From Aquilaria yunnanensis (lineage: Eukaryota > Streptophyta > Magnoliopsida > Malvales > Thymelaeaceae): 64,000 nucleotides of DNA. Below, piece by piece: positions 49,691-60,094 of this stretch. Numbering within the stretch: the stretch's first letter is position 1; the number at the start of each line of letters is the position of its first letter. The stretch is taken from assembly GCA_039654915.1 (NCBI GenBank), contig CM077599.1, positions 19,904,501 to 19,968,500 on the forward strand. The letters run 5' to 3'. A model generated the notes under the pieces. The model saw only the letters and a program-made list of their open reading frames with translations, had not been told where the DNA came from and did no database searches. The position numbers and the translations under genes are program-made.

Positions 49691-50621
49691 TTAAACAAAA
49701 AGCTGTCTTCCCTTGAGAAAATCTCTGCAGAGCCTCTGCAGGGCTTTCGTATCCGGCTCAGCATTCACCAACCCGATTTTCACAACCTTCCTAAACTCAC
49801 TGGGAATAGAATTTCCAATGAAAAGGCGATCGATTATGTCGCTGAGGATGCCGACGGTGTACTCGGGATGCCCTTGGAATCCAAGAATGTTGGTTCCCAT
49901 GGCAAACATCTCCACCTCAGTTCTGTCCGAAGCCGCAATCACTTGAGCCCCAGGAGGTAGCTCCAAAATTTCATCTTGGTGGCATTCTACTATTGACAAA
50001 CCCTTGTTCCTTCCAAACTGCTCTGATTTCTCACCGATAAAACTTATCCTTCTCACCCCAAGGTCCCATCCATTTCTTGCCCTTCCTACCTTCCCTCCCA
50101 AAGCTCTGCATAATAGCTGTCGTCCCAACATTTAAAACATCATTAGCAATATCCATAAAAGAAAATTACAACAAACGCACGCTCCTCAATAATTAGAAAG
50201 CTTAAACAAAATGCTCACATGCATGACAAATCCTATAGAAACTCGGAGAATTGATTAAGATTGATCACATGAGAGCGTGTGCACACACACATACATATAC
50301 CTGATGACCGAAGCAGATGCCAAGGACTTTCTTGTTCATGGCGTTCAGAGTTTGCAAGAGAGAGCATAGTTTGAGGACCCAAATCTCACTCCCATAGGCA
50401 TCAGAAGGGCTGCCACTGACCACAAAGCCATCATACCTATGGAGCTGGCTCATCTTTGGGAACTCCCCTTCCACAACCCTAAACATATCCCAGCTCTCTC
50501 CTTCCTCCCCGAAAGCGGCCAAGAACACGTTGAAGTAACCTCCATACACTTTCTTCACATACTCGGAATCCCTCACAGCCAGCAGCAGAGCGTATCTTCT
50601 GCCTCCATTTACAAGCTTCAT
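49691..50621 (-). CDS. GGP-like: Gamma-glutamyl peptidase (class I glutamine amidotransferase fold)
   Basis: Exons 50621-50301 and 50116-49691 give 248 aa in phase, the length of Arabidopsis GGP1/GGP3. Residues 8-57 are the family N-terminus ([20 protein letters not shown]...[14 protein letters not shown]). The nucleophile elbow is VLGICFGHQ with Cys103, and the catalytic His190 and Glu192 lie in FQGHPEYT. Further family marks are [23 protein letters not shown] and [17 protein letters not shown]. Family knowledge: these cytosolic enzymes remove the gamma-glutamyl residue from glutathione and glutathione conjugates. In Brassicaceae this feeds glucosinolate and camalexin synthesis; elsewhere it probably serves glutathione turnover. 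The single intron follows the GHQ codon. I see no truncation. Confidence 0.93.
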
Positions 50622-50807
50622 CTTCTTCTCCCACTAATTCACAACCGACACAAAAAAAATACTTGCTGTTGATAGATTAATTGGTACTTAATTTTCTGCA
50701 AACAAACTAAGCCGGCACCAGGAACTAGACCAGAGCAGGCTAAGCAAAACAAACTAAGTAGAATAGATGTGGTGGTACATGGAAATATGGTGGAGAGAGT
50801 AGGGCAT

Positions 50808-50814
50808 TATATAC
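50808..50814 (-). promoter_or_regulatory. TATA box of the gamma-glutamyl peptidase gene
   Basis: The minus strand reads TATATAA about 190 bp before the start codon, implying a 5' UTR of around 160 nt. Confidence 0.5.
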
Positions 50815-50841
50815 AAAAAGCTTTCAGGCACTGGAGCTTCC

Positions 50842-50847
50842 CACGTG
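50842..50847 (-). promoter_or_regulatory. G-box CACGTG upstream of the peptidase TATA box
   Basis: The palindrome CACGTG, in the minus-strand context GTCACGTGGGAAG, lies 27 bp before the TATA box. It is a binding site type for bZIP and bHLH factors and, with this flank, also an ABRE-like core. Function is inferred from position only. Confidence 0.45.
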
Positions 50848-50849
50848 AC

Positions 50850-52059
50850 TGCACTATCTGGGTGGAGTATAGAAAAAGAATAGTACAAAATTTGTTTTGT
50901 TCGATCTCATGGAAAATAATCTAAATTTGTGGGGCATACAGAGTTAAAGGCTCCAAATCGACCCGTCGCCGTCCAACATGAACGAACGACACGGTTTCAA
51001 CGTTGTGTAAAAAGTTTTCCAGGCGTAGTACTGAACAGTGGAAGCTGACATGTGATAGACGCGCTTGCCGAGAATCATGCGATTGGAGTCTCAATACTAC
51101 CTCGTCACAACCGGCACCTACGTCGAAAGATATAAAACAGCGTCAGGGGACCCTTACTGTGCATGGTACCTCGGGAGATCCCTTCAGCTCTTAAACTAGT
51201 AATAGTACGACATCATCAACCTAGGAAAAAGTGAGAGATACATCATATATAAATAGTCAAATGGTGGGTTTACTGAGCTTATACAGCAGTTTTTGAGCCT
51301 GTATAAGCTATTATAGACTTCTATCGTCAATTGAGCCGGTAACCTAGTACCGTTAGTTTGATTTGGATTATGGGTATTAATATGCTGCTTGTATTGTGCA
51401 TGTGGGGTTTGAGCTATCTCTGCAATTTGATATGCATACATGAATGGCACCCTACTCGAGGGGTTGCCCAAGTGGCCGAGATTATTCACTCGCTTTTATG
51501 TGTATGTTGAGAGATTCTGTAGGTCATTCGTAGGGATTTTGTTGTAGTAATTCCCTGATATGAAGGGAGATATTTTCATAATTGTCTTTTCCTTCATTTG
51601 GGAGGGTGGGGGGTTTCTCCCTATGGTGTAGTGACCAGTTTCTATCCAGGCCTTTGATTCCACAATTGAGTTATTTTAGTAAGATATACTAGCCCCAAAG
51701 GCTTCAGATACATGTCTGTTGCATATGGTGTCACTTGTAGGGAGTACTTTCTTGAGTGCCCTTCCAGAAATTGCATGAAGTAGGCCATTTGGAATTAGTA
51801 GCTGAAGTACCTAAAGCCAGTGAGCTAGAGGAACCTTCATGCTCCTTCCATTTTAGAAAAGGTTGTGCAATGTATTTATGATGTCCAAAACCTCCTTGAG
51901 GCTTTAGCTTCAATATGACAACCTGGTAATAGACCTCCTATAGTTCTTTAGGTTTCAAGTCTTTGTTCCTCTCAAGGCTTAGCCTTCTTCCTGTGAGGCC
52001 AACCTGCTTAGGGACTCTTTGGAGTCATACTTTTAGGGGACTACTTTGAGTACTTCTCC
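50850..52059. other. Intergenic DNA, no gene seen
   Basis: No exon or clear terminal repeat is recognised. The phrase GGGGTTGCCCAAGTGGCCGAG near 51458-51478 only superficially resembles a tRNA 5' arm. Confidence 0.45.
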
Positions 52060-53450
52060 AAGCTAGATTCCTTAAGGTCATCATCTGAAAGGCCTAATTG
52101 CTAGGGATGTCTACTCCACCTGGGGGTCATAATCCCGGAGGCCTAACTCCTGGGAAGGTCTGCTCCACATGGACCGTAATCTAAGAAGCTTGTCTCTATG
52201 GCTGTTGTCCACAAGGCCACTCTCCAAGTAGTCACATCTCACTAAAGGCCATCGTTTAAGAGGTCTATCTCTGGGGTCAAAGTTGTTTTCCAGGGGTCGT
52301 ATGTCGCTTGTGAGTAGAAATCCAAAACGCCTATCTCTGGGTGGAGGTCACCTGAAGGGGGTAGCATGCCACAACTGTAATTTAAGAAGCCCATCTCAGA
52401 GGCTGAGGCCACTAATCAAGGGTCACATGTCACCTAGTGACCAAGATCTAAGAGGCCTGTCTTCTAGGCCGAGGCCTCTTGTCAAAGGTTGCATGTAGGG
52501 GTGAAAGAAATTAACCCTAATCCAAAACTCGACCCTATTTTTCGAGTTAGGGTTAAGTCAGCAAAAGAAATAAGTATGATTCGGGTCAACCAGAAACTGA
52601 CCCGATTCATAGAAGTCAAAATTGAATTGGTTCAGGTCAAACCTGAAATAACCCGATTTTTATTCCCATCCAGCCCAGTAACCTATCTTGGCACAACCCA
52701 CCTACACACCTATAAATCCTTAACTTAACCTCCATAAACTTAATCCCACTTATGAGCCGCCACCTACCCTCTCACTCATATTTATAGTTTCACTTCGCTG
52801 CCTCTTTGCACCGTAGCCGACTAGCCGTACGCCTTCTGTCCGTTTTTCATTCGCCTTCCTACTTGGTGCCACCTTCGACTTTCCCACTTTGCCTAGCCCT
52901 GCCACACGCCACTTTCTCCTCGCCCTCGCCCATGCCTAACCCTTACACCACCTTTCATTTGCATCGCCTCACTGTCTTGAGCTGTCCGTCTACCATCTTG
53001 AGTTGTCTATCCATCATCTTGCTTGTTGCATCATCCTCCGTGTATAGCACTGCCCTCGTGTTGTCCTCTGTCCCTTGCCTTTGCCCTTCACGGTGAAGGA
53101 AATAGCTATCGACGGTGGAATGTCAGGTAAAGCCGACCCTAATACTATATTTTCGAGTTAGCATCGGTTCGAGTTGAGTTAATAAATTGGGTCAATTCGG
53201 GTTACATTTTTCAGATGGAAAAGTTGCTTGAAAATTTCAGGTTTCGACCTGAATCCAACCATAAACCCTAAAGTTATAGCCCTAGTCGCAAGCTGCTTGA
53301 GGCCTAAAATCCAAATGGCCCATCTCTAAGGCCAGGATCAATCACTGGGGGTCGCATTCCATTCTGGGCTGAAATCCAAAAGGTTCATCTTCAAGGCTGA
53401 GGCTGCTTGATGGGGCCAAAATCCATGGGGTCCATCTCTAAGGAAGTCAC
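52060..53450. repeat. Degenerate minisatellite, about 65-bp unit, split by an insertion
   Basis: Units of the form 'ATC(T/C)AA(G/A)AGGCC(T/C)ATCTCTGGGGCTGAGG..ACTTG..AAGGGTCGCATGTC' recur near 52180, 52254, 52318, 52378 and 52445. They resume at about 53307 and 53370. Between them sits the hAT-like element 52496-53284. Similarity between units is moderate, so the array is old. Confidence 0.6.
52496..53284. mobile_element. hAT-like insertion in the minisatellite
   Basis: Ends are TAGGGGTGAAAG (left) and TAGGGCTATAAC (right, reverse complement). Flanking 8-mers GTTGCATG and GTCGCAAG agree at six of eight places. Subterminal sequence is rich in GGGTCAA/ACCCGA-type words, as in plant hAT MITEs. 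The CT-rich frame at 52806-53093 is not a recognised gene. Minisatellite units continue on both sides. Confidence 0.55.
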
Positions 53451-55626
53451 TTGACCCAAGGCCTCATCCCTAGATGTCAGGTTCTTAGGTCAGTCCCTCC
53501 ACCTTGGGCCTTCTATCAAGATGCTAGGCCCTTGGGCTGGTGTTTCAACCTGGGACTTCCTTTGGAAGACCTTTTGTATCCATACGATTTGACTTGGTTC
53601 CTGGTACAAAGAAGGAGGTCTTACTCAATGGATGCTTGGGAGATGAGGCGTAACTTGAGCCAAACTATTGAAACTATGTACCAGACCCATGAAAAGTCTC
53701 CAACTAGTTGTTGAGGGATCTCATTCAATAGTTCTTATTATGTCTTGTCAACAGTGCCATTTTAAGCCTTGGACTTTTCATGTGCATTTGAAATTTTTAC
53801 TCATCGGAATAAGACGTCATTCCCCATGATATGGCTATTGCCTTTGCCGCCTTTAGTAAGGGCATGGCTCTTTGCTACAAGTGGTTTATTATTTCATTAG
53901 TTAAAACCATACAACACAATGCAAAAGAAAACAAAAAAAATAGGAGTGAAAAATGAAATTGGAAAGATCAAGAATTCAAGAATTGAAAACAGGTTTTAGC
54001 CATATAACACAATGCAAAAGAAAACTGCAAAATATGGGTGAAAAATGTACAAACAATTGGAGCTCGATTTAAATATTATTTTTAACTCATTCAAACTGTT
54101 ATCAATTGAAACTTGAATAAATTAATTTTACACTCAATATATAATTCAAACAAAGCTGGTTGTATTTATTACTTAGCTCTAGCTCAACTCAAGCTCAATT
54201 GATTTAAAACTCGTTTACGGATCGTTCATATTATTTTCAATCTAAATATAAATAAAATATCAAATTTGGTAGATATTGGAAGCCAAACATAATCAGTTGC
54301 AAGCTCAATTAATGAAAATAACAAGAAGCATATTTAATTATGAATTTTTAAAGTCTATAATTACCAAATTAAAGAAAATTATATTTTAGTCGTTAATCAT
54401 AAAGGGGAAAAAAAGGACTAATACTCAAAATAAACATTGTTAATGTTGGTTATATATTTTATGTGATGTATCATATATATATTATGTGAGTTTTTACTTT
54501 GAATTGTCCTTGTGAATAACTTGCATGAGTTTACAAATGCTAAAAGTAATTTTATCACAGATTCTTCAGTCGAGAAATGTAGAGAAGCAAGAAAACTTGA
54601 GGCGCAATGCTTAAAGAATTAAATAAAACATGTGATTCGGATTCCTATAAAAGCTATTCAAGATAATGTTCATAATTGGTGAATAAGCAGGCACTGCCGA
54701 CACCTCTGGTTACGGAATTAAATTCTGTCTAGCGGCCTCTTACATACGCTCGTATCAACAGGCTTCAATTATTAGGGACATCTTCGTAAAAATTCAGCGG
54801 GAGGTTGTGGCAGAAGCGCAGTTAAGAGCTTCTTCTTTGTTATCTTTAGATTAGTCTTTTATAATTAAAGTGCAAGTTTACTTGGGCATTAACTAAACTT
54901 GGTTCATGGGATTCCTAAAGTTCCGAGGGCAAGACTCTTATTTGAGTGATGCTAACACTCTTATTTGGGAAACTTAATCAAGGAAAGGTGTTGAATCTTT
55001 CTTCAACACAGCTATCAGGAACTCCTTATCCTTCACATCTGTTCTCCTACTTCTAAATTAGGTAGAGTAAGAATCCACAAACTAGTTATGTTTGGAGAAA
55101 AAATAATACAACAAACTTCTTGAACTTGTTTACATTTTCTCCCCAAACTTCAAAATTTTTACAAAATAATCCTTAAAAATTACATATTTAGTTCCTAAAA
55201 CTTTTGAAAAATTTACAAAATAGTCCTAAATATTACAAATTTTCTCCCTAATTTTTTTTGAAACTTCCACTTATACCTAAAATTTAGAAAGTTACATTTT
55301 AGTCATTGCACTCAAAGTTCAATCACATATGCAAAAATTAAGATTGTATTTTTATAGATTCTCAGTGTCTGTGGCTATCACTTTTATACAATCTCATTTT
55401 CTTAAATTTTCAAGAATTCTTAAACCAGACCCGGTTTAATGTATTCTAAGCATTACAAAAGAGTGTTTGGAAAGAGCTAACTGAAAAGTAAAGCAACACG
55501 TGGCTAACCAACAACCAACAAATGGGCCATCATGAGCTGTAATAACCACCAAATGAAAATATCTGCACGTTGTTCATTACTTTGTATGCTGTCCACTGCT
55601 TTTCTCAAAATCTGCGACCAGCATAA
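53451..55626. other. AT-rich intergenic DNA, no gene seen
   Basis: A short direct repeat (CATA(C/T)AACACAATGCAAAAGA) occurs at about 53909 and 54002. Otherwise I see neither exons nor transposon ends. Confidence 0.45.
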
Positions 55627-56677
55627 GGCAAAAATAATGAAAAAACCCCTAATGTTTTCTGGTTGGCCCAAATCAGCCACTAATATTTTTTTCAAGCCAA
55701 ATAAACTATTGATGTTTTAAAATCAGCCCAAATAAACCATTGGTGGTTAAATAAATGAATATACCATTAGAAATAAAGAATATACCATTAGATGATGATT
55801 ATGTGGCAAAAATAAATATTTTAAATTAGCTAATGTGGCAAAAATAAAAACATAATCGGCCATTTCTTTCTTCGACGACTCCGCCGATTCCGATCGACCG
55901 CCGACTCCGACGTCTTTAAGGTTTTAGGGCCGATTAAGAAAGGTAATCAGCCATTTTCTTTCTCCGACGACTTCAATCGACCGTCGATTTTGACATGTTT
56001 AAGGGTTCAGGGCTGATTATCGACAGCTGTATCTGAATCCTACTCCGATTGCGCCTTCTCCTTCGCCAAGAAGAAGGATCTTTTCGTTTCTGTGTGATTT
56101 CGCCTCCTCATTTACCAAGAAGGATCTCTCTCATCACTGAGCCACATGATGGTGTGCAACGTTGTCACTGGTGGAGTTGGCTATGCCGTTCCAACCCGCC
56201 CCTCGACTAGCTGCCTCTTTCTTCACACTAGTGAAGCCTTTCGTTGATTCTGACTTCTTCAATAGCCTCATTTTATGGATGGGGCATTTGAGATCGGCTC
56301 ATCCATTGATGGGGTTAAGATGGCTATGGATGCCGAATAGTCTTGTGTGGATAGGCCTTGGGGCTCCAAACTTCTCAATTGAAGAGTTGCATAAGGGATC
56401 CAGGAGATGGGTATTTTGAGATATGTTCAAGGGTCTGAGTTTCAAAAGAATTGAGAGACGAGCTGTTAATTGATTATCGAGGAGCTGTTGACTGGGATGT
56501 TGACTTTGCCGGCCAAGTCTGATGTGACTTTCCTCTAGCCACTTGGGCTTCAGTTTAATGAAAATGGGCAAACCGAACAAACTCCAAAATGTTAGTAGTT
56601 TATTTGGTAAAAAAACAATATCAATAGTCTGATTGGGCTACATTGTAAACATTGGTGGTTTTTTCATTATTTTTTCC
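55627..56677. mobile_element. MULE-like element, 1.05 kb, 9-bp target duplication
   Basis: Ends begin GGCAAAAATAATGAAAAAAC (left) and GGAAAAAATAATGAAAAAAC (right, reverse complement). Long inverted repeats extend about 110 bp, including CCAAATAAACTA on both arms. The flanks CCAGCATAA and CCAACATAA form a 9-bp duplication with one change. The GC-richer core (55860-56540) has no transposase and may be captured sequence. Confidence 0.75.
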
Positions 56678-56801
56678 CCAACATAATTTATCAACCAATC
56701 AACTTTATTTTAGGTGATTTGTGTCGCAAATGAAAATATAGTCCTATCAAACCGTTCCTTATGATCGGATGGAAAGCAAAATGTGTGTCCCAAATCAACA
56801 T

Positions 56802-58250
56802 CACTAGAAAAACCCAATTTTCTGACGGAAATGCTATCTGAAATTTTTTAGGTTAAAATTCATTAGGGGTCATATAAATAATTTTTTGTCTTAAACAAAT
56901 ATCTGACCTTTATATTGTTCTAACGAGATACTTTACCTTTTATTACGCCTCTTATTTAGATATTTTCCGTTAATTTCAAGGTTAAGTTTGATGGAAAATG
57001 ATGACATGACATTAAATAATACCAAAATAAATTGAAAATGATAACTTTAGCACTCAAAATTTTTTAATCACTAATTCTAATATTCAGAATTCCACCAAAT
57101 TAATTATACTCCAAAACCCTAGCCCTCAAAAGCTGTTCTCTCGACCGTTATCACCAACCACCCTTCACCCCAACCACCTCCAATCGCCCTCCACCCCAAC
57201 CGCCACCAACCTAGCTGCCAACCCCGCCATCGACCACCTTCCACTCGACCACGTAGCCATCTTCAAAGAAATTAGTGATTCGAGCTTCGGTATAGACAAC
57301 CAAGCTTTTGACTTTTCTCCTTGTGGTCGAATCGATGACGTGTTTGAATCTTAAGTGTGTCGCGAGATCTTCAACAAAAGAGAATTGTGTGAGCCAATCA
57401 CAAATCGTAGCCAGTGAGATCTTTGATTGAGGAGGACAACGGCCTTCTCAGGCGATGCTTTTTCTCTTGGAATTCGTGAGCTGGTCTATGCGATTCAAAA
57501 TAAGGGATGAGATCGAGATCTTTGGATCGCTGATTTCTTCGATCCCATCGATCCCCAAGCTTGGATCACAGATTTCTTCGGAGGAGGCTAGGCGGTCAGC
57601 TGGAGGGCGGCTGATAGCAGGGTTCGTAGCTGGGTCAGTGGCTGGAGGGTGGGCGGTGGCAACGGCTGGGGTGGATACCATAAAAAATAGATTTAGAATT
57701 TTAGGGTTTAAAATTATTGATAATAAAAGTCAAATAACTAGAAGTGTAATTTTAAAATTTATTTAATTTTTTTTTACCACATCATCATTTTCTGTTAAAT
57801 TTAATCTTAAAATTAACGGAAAGTACCTAAATATGACGTGTAATAAAAGATAAGGTATATTGTTAGGACAATATAAATGTTAAGTACTTGTTTAGGAGAA
57901 AAAAAAAAGTTAAGTGACTCCCGGTGAATTTTACCCAAATTTTTTGACAGCATGCTGTCAAAACATTTTTAACAGATGGCCGTCCGAAAGTTCCGACAGC
58001 AACCCGGCTACAAGGCCTCCATTCTCCTTTCCGACAATTTCGGGTCGGAAACCTTTTGCTGGCATACAGTCGGAAAACTTCCGTTTGGCCTTCCCGCAGT
58101 GACCAATCGGAAAAATTCTGACGGCACCCCGCCGGAAAACCTCCGATGGGCCTTCCAATGGTGGCCCTTCGAAAATTCCTGGCGGTTGGCTCATGGCCGT
58201 CTTTATCTTGCTGCTGCTCCACCCCTCTTGCTGCTTGTTGCTCGTTTCTA
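56802..58250. mobile_element. Left end of a CACTA-like element, interrupted by a MULE
   Basis: CACTAGAAAAACCC followed by TTTTCTGACGG is a typical CACTA terminus. The same kind of sequence (TCCGACAGC, GTCGGAAAAC, TTCTGACGGC) resumes right after the nested MULE, at 57946-58160. I cannot find the right terminus, so the element may be truncated or end in a decayed form near 58250. Confidence 0.55.
56850..57936. mobile_element. MULE-like element, 1.09 kb, perfect 9-bp target duplication
   Basis: It is flanked by AAATTTTTT on both sides (56841-56849 and 57937-57945). The inverted repeats begin AGGTTAAAATTC (left) and GGGTAAAATTC (right, reverse complement). They stay alignable for about 170 bp, sharing CTTTATATTGT and TTTTCCGTTAATTT-type phrases. 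The core (57120-57690) is GC-richer with no transposase, so it could be a captured gene piece (Pack-MULE). It interrupts the CACTA-like end that starts at 56802. Confidence 0.85.
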
Positions 58251-58744
58251 TTTCATATAGTTGTTTTCGTTTTTGTTTAAGCTGATTTAAAGGGGGGAAA
58301 TTAAGTCCGCATCTTGGGACCAAGCATTAACGCGGTAGGATCAGCAAAGGAAAGAAATCAAGTCCTCATCCTGGAAGTGGGACCAAGCATTTACGCGGTG
58401 GGCTCCGTAAAGGGTAGAAATTTTGTGCACATGGATTTCGCAAATAGATGCGACAAGTGCGAATGATTTTTTTACACTTTAGTTATAAGTTATTTTATCA
58501 TTTTAATGAGACCTAGACATGTCATTTTACTCTTAGGTTATATGTATTAAGTATTGAGTTAATTTAATAGTAAAAATATTAAGATAGAAACACAAATAAC
58601 AATTTTTTTTTTTTACATTTTTCAATGTTTTAAAAATATTAAAAAAAATTAGAAGAATGATTTTTTCCTTATGACTATCCCTTTCAATTTTGTAATGCAA
58701 ATTTTTATTCTTAGCAACTAACGCTTTTTCTATACTAAATAATA

Positions 58745-58876
58745 AAGTTTTTACAGTCAATGGATTATTGTACCTATATAATATAGATTTTAAATAAAAT
58801 TGGTTTCGGTCAAAAAAGATGAAAAAATAAAAGCAAGTTAGTTTAGATTATGTTGACTTAAGTTAAAATAAATTGG
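58745..58876. mobile_element. Half of a foldback MITE of the intron-7 family
   Basis: The phrases GGATTATTGTACCTATATAA, AAATAAAATTGGTTTCGGTC and AATAAATTGGCCTAA match the right half of the MITE at 32603-32945. The left half is too diverged to delimit; a TAA follows GGCC at the end. Confidence 0.5.
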
Positions 58877-58882
58877 CCTAAA

Positions 58883-59230
58883 TTTTTAATAAATGTTTTG
58901 AGGTTCTGTTCAAAATAGAAAAAAAATACATGAGTTAAGTCTATAGGTGAGACATTCAATATGAAGATCAAGCAAATATAAATTTCTTATAATAAGTATG
59001 ACCTAAATATGGGCAATGATGTCAAAGTATAGGCTTGGTACCTAAACATTGATTTTTCCAAAGACATATAACTATAACTAACTATACATTGCTAAAAATC
59101 TTAACCTTACTTTTGAATTTTAATAAAAGATACACTCATTTACATGATTATTAAACATGCCTAAAAACATGATTATCATTTTATTTATTTTTTAAATTTT
59201 AAATATTTATCAAAACTTAAAAAGCTCAAC

Positions 59231-59266
<36 letters not shown>

Positions 59267-59795
59267 AAGATATATATTTATATTTATCTTTATATATAAT
59301 AAAAAGTGCAAAGATATAAAGTGACTAAACCTTAAACCATAATTTATTAGTTTTCCTTTTAGGTACTAGGAATTTATTCTATTTTAAGTATTCTATTTTT
59401 CTATGGTTGACTAATTATATGATAAGAAAAATATAAAAGAGTAGGCTTTCAAACTTGGGTAATGTGAGTATAATTTATAAATTAACCCAAAAAGATAAAA
59501 TAAAATAGAGGGTATGTATAAGTTTGAAACCTTTGGGTGATTATATTTTTTATTAAAAGTCAAGAGTAAGGTAATTAAGCTTTTTAGTAATGTATAGTTA
59601 CTTATAATTATATTCTTTGGAAAACTTAATATTTACTTACCAAGTCTATGTTTTGACATCATAGCTCATATTTATCATCATACTTATTGAAAGAAATTTA
59701 TTTTTACTTAAGTTTCTTATTGAATGTCCCACATGTGGACTTAGTATATGTTTTTTTTTTCTATTTTAACAGAACTTCAAAACATTTATAAAAAA
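58883..59795. mobile_element. 913-bp inverted-repeat element with about 210-bp arms
   Basis: The left arm starts TTTTTAATAAATGTTTTGAG and the right arm, reverse-complemented, TTTTTATAAATGTTTTGAAG. The arms align for about 210 bp to ACTATACATT (landmarks GAGACATTCAAT/GGGACATTCAAT, AATAAGTATGA, GATGTCAAA). The AT-rich loop contains an (AT)n run at about 59236-59262. No target duplication or coding capacity is clear. The superfamily is undetermined. Confidence 0.75.
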
Positions 59796-60094
59796 CTTAG
59801 CTTATATATCTTTAAAAAGTCAAATTATGCTAATACATAAATGGTAAATCCATTTAATTGTTTGAGCCAACTAATGTAAAATCTTTGTTTAATAATTAGC
59901 TTTTTGAATCTAAAATATAAAACTTAAGATAAAATTTACTAACTTTACTTTTAATAAAATTTCTAAATACATAATATCATTAAGTCCATTAAATTAATTT
60001 TTTTCTTACTAGATTGCATACTATTAAGTTTAAATTTTACACTGAGAAGAGAAATTTTGACCTTCTTGATAAAATATTAAATGTACGAGAATGA

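Noticed and set aside
51455..51535. tRNA-like phrase GGTTGCCCAAGTGGCCGAG
   Set aside because: Only a D-arm-like stretch; no matching acceptor stem, anticodon arm or T-loop follows.
57448..57766. Frames in the MULE core as a real gene
   Set aside because: No start context, splice structure or domain; at most a captured fragment, reported as such in the findings.
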